Source: Hippopus hippopus (taxonomy: Eukaryota > Mollusca > Bivalvia > Cardiida > Cardiidae). Taken from it: a stretch of 64,000 nt of DNA. The notes under the pieces were generated by a model that saw nothing but the letters and a program-made list of their open reading frames with translations, ran no database searches and was not told the DNA's origin. A program made the position numbers and the translations under genes. Shown piece by piece: positions 40,801 to 46,800 of this stretch; position 1 is the first letter of the stretch, and each line of letters opens with the position of its first letter. The stretch lies in contig OX328105.1 of NCBI GenBank assembly GCA_946811185.2, positions 31,809,394 to 31,873,393 of the forward strand, in the 5' to 3' direction.

Positions 40801-43800
40801 TGGACAGTGTAGATCAAAATTGGATGGAGTGGAATATAAAGTCTGATCTACGATCTTCACAAACCGCTACTTTCCTCATCATGAGCAATTTCTTCTTTTG
40901 CAACAATGCTTTAGTTTTGATCATCAATTATTTGAAAACATTGTAGGAAGTGGAGAAAATGCTCGTTACCCAAATTGTCTTCTTTTCCCAAAATGATTTC
41001 AAGTCTCCTGCTGCAAATTATGTTTGGTTTTTGTAATTGTAATTGTTAGTGCAATTGTAATAATTATATTAACCCTTTGCCACACAGCAAAATGTTAGAC
41101 TGGTCCAAATTGAAAGTGTTTGCAGATGACAAATGAAACATGGCACAAATGATGGAATTTGTCGTTGAAAGAACAGAAAACATTGTGGTATAAGGAGAAA
41201 ATGCTGGTTACCAGCATTTCCTCCTTTTCCAATAATATTTTCTCCTGGCCTCTTTCTTTAGGGTTGTTAAAACTCAGGATTGTGAGGTAAAGGGTTAACT
41301 CTTTACCACATCACATGGTTTTAAACTCGTCCATATTGAATGACTTTACAGACATTAAATCAAACCTTCTTCAAATGTTGGTTTTTAGCATTGAATAGGT
41401 AGAAAATACTGTGTGAAAAGGAGGAAATGCTGGTTACCCCGGGATTCTCTGGTAAAGTGTTAACCTCTGTTATTTTACAGCCATTTGACATGAGTGAAGT
41501 GATGATAGGCCAAGCCATACATACCATCGAGTACTGTTTGGGTTGTATCTCCCATACAGCGTCGTACCTACGACTTTGGGCTCTAAGCCTTGCCCACGCC
41601 CGTAAGTATTATTTAATAGTTTCAGCATTACAGTAGTGTTTCAGGGCCTTTTGGCCTTTACTGTTTACCAGATGACAGAAATTTACAGATACTTTTGTTC
41701 AAATTGAAAGCATTTAACTCTTTATCAAACACCAAAATTGTTGACTTTTCCAATTTGAAAGCATTTGCAGATGACAAATTAACTCAAAACATTGAATTTG
41801 TCTTTCATGAAGTAGAAAACATTGTGAGAAAGATAAAAAATGCTTTTTTTTTCCTTTTCACACAATGCTTTCAAAGGCTTTCTCAGAGTTGATAAAAGTC
41901 GGAATCATGTGCTGAAGGGTTACAGACAACAAATTAAACATGGCTAAACTAACATGGTTTGATTTGTTTGTGAAAAGGTAGAAAACATTGTGGGAAAAGG
42001 AAAAATAATCTAGTTTTCAGCATTTTCTAATTTTCTCATCAATGTTTTCTGTTAACCCTATGGTTTTGGGGTTGTTTAACCCTTTACCACAAAAGCCAAA
42101 CTTTTAATGACACTGAGAAAGAAAGCTTTTTAACACATGGTGGGAAATGGAGAAAATGCTGGTAACCAGCATTTTCTCCTTTTCCCACCGTGTTTTCTTC
42201 CCTTCCCAAAACAAATTTTTATTCTTTAGTGACATCCATTTTGTCGTCTGCAAATGCTTTCAAATTAGGTCAGTCTAAAATTTTATCATTTGGTAAAGAG
42301 TAATATTTGAGACTGTATAGAACAGGGTTAAACAGTGGATGTGTGGTTAAAGGGCCAATGAATTTAGTGATAGACCAAGCCATACATACCATAGCACACT
42401 GTTTTGGTTGTGTTTTTTCAACACAGTCATTTCTTTATCAGTGAGCTTTCAGCTTGGCCCATGCACACTAGTATTAGACCTGTAAATTAAACCCTCTACC
42501 AAATGATCCCCAGTTTTAATGACTCTAATAGAGAAGACTTTTTAGAACATTGTGGAAAAAGAAAATGCTGGTAACCAGCATTTTCTCCTTTTTCCACAAT
42601 GTTTCCTGCTCTTTTGCAAACAAATCTCATAATTTGAGCTACCTTTTTTTTTTTTAGTTTTCTGCAAGAGCTTTCAATATGGGCAAGTCTCTAATTTTGT
42701 TGTCTGGTAAAGGAGTCACATTTTAACCTGAAACCCACATGGTGTTTATAGGCTATTTGCACAGTCGTGTAAAATGATTATTAAGTGAAAGACAGAAAAA
42801 ACATTTTAGTGAAAGAAATATATTTTTCATCTGTTAATTGGAAAACATTAGCATAAAAGGAACAGTTGCTTGTTGAAATCAAAGTTTATTTTTTTATATG
42901 GGAAAAAGTCAAGAGACTAAGTGGAAACATTTTTTATGTACCACACTGGAGTAAACACCCCTTGAGTTTTATACCAATGCCATGCTGTTTTTTCTACATA
43001 AGCATCATCCAAAAAGTCCAGCAGTTAGATATGATTGAAATGATTCCTGCTAAGACTCTAATCAAACGTATGTAAAGATTTGCCAAGGTGGAAATCAAAC
43101 CATAGACCCCTTGCCATGTGCGTTGACCCTTTACCACATAATCCTGAGTTTTAACAACCATGAAAAAGACGCCTTTTGAAAACATAGTAGGAAAAGGAGA
43201 AAATGCTGGTAAGCAGCGTTTTCTCCTTTTCCCATAATGTTTTCTACCCTTTGACAAATGTATTACGTCATTTGAGCCACATTTTATTTATGGTCTGCCA
43301 ATGCTTCCAATATGGACACGGCTAAATTTTTTTCATCTGGTAAGGGTTGAAGATAAAGCTTCTGTGTTTGGCGTGAATGATAGAAGTGGCAAGCAGTCAT
43401 TAATTATTCATTATCCTGTTACATGGTGAAATATCGACCGTGAAAAGGGGTGCCGTGAAAACTTTGTGTTTCACGGTCACTTGCTCTGTGACCTTGCTCA
43501 TTTGCATAACAGCCGGAACTACTTTTGACCTAGTATTTCCTTTCCTTTTCTCGACGGTTTTATATCAGAAAATTGAAAATGCAGAAAATTAAAAAAAAAA
43601 TCAATATGAAATTGACTCCCTAGCGCACAAAACACACATAGTTTGGTACATGATTACCAACACTCTACATCCCTTCTTCCTTCCTTGGTGTACATGAACC
43701 TGACTAAAATTTTTTTTAAAATCCAAGAATGAACAAAGTGAAATGTCAAAACTTGAGCTGGAAAAGCTAAGATCAATATCTAGCAAACTTCGTTACGTGC

Positions 43801-46800
43801 ATGAGGAAAACTGTCGGGCATGAGTATGAACCATCGACACTGAAATTATTGTGTCAAACTTATGCAGAAAGCTTAAACTTATCCTTTGGCCTGTAAGACA
43901 CGACACAATTTTTGACTTGTCAATAAAAAGAGCATTTATAGAGGAAAAACTAAACATGGCTCAAGTGATAAGATTTGTTTTTGAAAAGGTAGAAGACATT
44001 GTGGAAAAAAGAGACTGTTATTCGCCATTTTCTTCTTTTCCCACAATATTTTCAAAAGGCTTTGTTCTTGAGGTTGTTAAAACTCGGGATTATGTGGTAA
44101 AGGACCAAAAGGCAAAAAATAACCTCATCCAATCATGAATATTTAGCTCAACACAAGAATTCCAAATAAGCAAGGCTATCTTGTTAGCCAAACTAAAATC
44201 TCTGAAGAAACAAAGGAAAGAAAATGAACCCAACAGAGCATGTCCTTTTACAAACGATGAGATCAACCATCTGTATGAAAAGGGTGTCCATAGTATAAGA
44301 AGCTTGTTTATAAATTTTTTATGGCTCAACAATTGCCCTATGTTTGGTATGACTTTAGGTAGGTTTTTCAAATGTTATACCTAAAACAGTCCTTCAGAAC
44401 ATTACATGAATAGTCAAAATGAATATAAGAAACTATGTGCAACTGTGGCAGGCTTACACAAGTTCTCTAAGCCACAAATATTGTAAATCCTGTGAAAAAG
44501 TTGTATTTGTTAGGTCTGCACAATTGCCTATTAATTTCAATTGGCAGGTAACTGGTTTTACTCTTCCTTTTACATTATTATCTGAATCAATATGCATCAG
44601 AAAAATGATACTCCAGCAGTAAAAATAGCTCAGACCCCTGCTGAGACTTGAACTCAGATCTCCTGGTTTCCCAGGTATTTTACTTTTAAAATACAAGGGT
44701 TTTGAGCATACAACTTAAATATCAATTTTCATCTTTTAGACCGATTCAGAATTCTAGAACAGAGTTTTATTGTTTTCAAATATTCAAATTCATACAAATT
44801 TGGCATTTCACAAATGAGTTAATTTGTCATTTAGTGAATAACTGTAATGACCAGTTCTAGCTTGGAGAGGGTCAAAATGGCCCACTTTCAAAACAGCCTG
44901 GTCCATAACAGCCCACTGTCATGGGCACCGAAAAGGTCAACTTTAGACCTACTGTTATTTAAATCAATTTTATCAGCATAATTTATATTTAATAACTTTC
45001 AAATTCTTATTTATTTTTGAAAAATGAATTTTTTTTCAAGAGCTTTTGATTTCCCCAATACTTGTGTTCAGCATTCTTCACTGCTGTTAAATGTGATAAG
45101 AGCTCCTCACCCCTTACTTTCTTTTCTCATGAAGGTTGGTGTATTTCGAATATGTTATTTTAAAGTATAGAAAAACTACTGTGGCCATTTTGTTATCTAA
45201 AAGGCTGTAGGCAGGTAATAATTTTTCAACAGTTACAGAGAAAGAGGGGTCATTTTGGTGCAAGGCCGTTCTGGAAGTGGGCCGTTATGACCTCCATGAC
45301 CTGTTCCAGTTGAATTTAGTATACCAATATTTTCAAGTTGAGTTTGTATAACTTATTGATAATTGAAGTAAATACCAAAAAAAAAAAATCCAAATTTTAA
45401 CTGCTCCAGAGAAGGAAATCTTTTACAAACCTTATCTAAACACATTATCTAATTCAAGTGAAGTTGGGTGAATTAACCCATTACCAAACAATCAAAAGTT
45501 TTAACGACCCCTGACACAGAAAGCTTTTGAAAACATTGTGGGAAAAGGAGAATCTTCTTTTAACAAATTTCATGTTTAAGGTAACATTTGTCATCAGTTA
45601 ATGCTTTCAATTTGGTTCTATGAAATTGTGATCTTAAAAAATACAGTTTGCAAAATTGCTCTTTTTTCCAAACAATGAAACTGTTAATGAGCTACACCAA
45701 TAGAAACTAAACTATGATTCCTAATGTAAAATTTTGAACTTGGGCTTGGTATTCATGCAGGAGACATGTATGTACACAACTGTATTCATGACAGACTATT
45801 TATGTTATTACACACATGGTTTGTAGGCTAACTGTTGCTTGAGAAATTCACTATTGATAGAAGTGTCAAGATTTGATTAAGCTTTGAATATAAACTTACG
45901 GTTTACATCATCCTATGCCTGATTCGTTGAATTATACAGTAGAAAATGTGTTGACTCTATGTTGATTCAGTTGCCTTCCTCCTTCCGTCGACAAGTATTT
46001 CACATGAATTCTGATAGTTTTGCACACAGGCGAAAACGCTGTTTACATACGGCAAGGTCAACACGTAGATCTAGTAGTTTACACAAATGTGTAAATCGAA
46101 GCGAGGGCGAAACTGAACAGTTGGTGTTCTAGAAAGTAAGATAGCGTTTATAGGTGTAGTCTAAGAAAATAATTTGTAAAATTGAAATTTCCTGATGAAA
46201 ATCAGATCTAAAGAAATCGTAAGAAAATATCAAGGACTATTTTTGTAACCTTTATCAGCGGAAGAGTTTTCGTGCATATTAAACCCCCCCTCAAACTTCG
46301 ATCAACCGCTAAATTCAAAATGCCTTTTTTTTTTCCCGTTGTTTTTTTTTCCCTCTTCTTCTCTTTCTCTCTCGCATTGTAACAGGATAAATAGAATAAT
46401 AGGTTCGTGTCTGAAATGGGTCAAGTTTTTCGGGCTCGGCTTCGGAATTTATTAGGTTCGCCTGCGGCTCACCTAATACATTCCTACGCCTTGCCCGAAA
46501 AACTTGACCCGTTTCAGACACTAACCTATTATTCTCTATTTATGATTAAGTTTTGTGTGTTTTATTTCAGAGTTGTCTGAAGTTCTGTGGAGTATGGTAA
46601 TGACAACTGCATTTACACTAGAGATTGCTCCACTGCAAGTTATTGCAATATTTCTCGTATTTACGGGCTGGGCCTTCATGACTATAGTCATCCTGGTTCT
46701 TATGGAGGGTTTGTCTGCGTTTCTACATGCTCTACGTCTCCACTGGTACGGCTGTACTTTCATTATAATGGGGGGGGGGGGGCGGTTTAACCCAATTCCT

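Larger units (their letters stand above)
43415..46540. mobile_element. 3.1-kb block present only in copy 1
   Basis: Copy 2 passes directly from ATTCATTAT to GATTAAG (57857-57871). Copy 1 has 3126 extra bases between these words. The left edge starts CCTGTTACATGG. Its near-inverse TGTAACAGG occurs at 46378-46386, next to a terminal hairpin (46387-46543). Contents are a Crypton-like coding fragment, a TIR MITE (44846-45315), MITE remnants and unique AT-rich DNA. It may be one composite insertion or several nested ones. Confidence 0.7.

Noticed and set aside
42960..43080. Dead copy of exon 20 near the dead exon 19
   Set aside because: I looked for similarity to exon 20 here and at 57420-57530 and found none convincing.
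44622..44700. tRNA-like B-box on the minus strand (GAGTTCAAGTCTC)
   Set aside because: No A-box at the right distance and no clear SINE body. Probably a fragment only.
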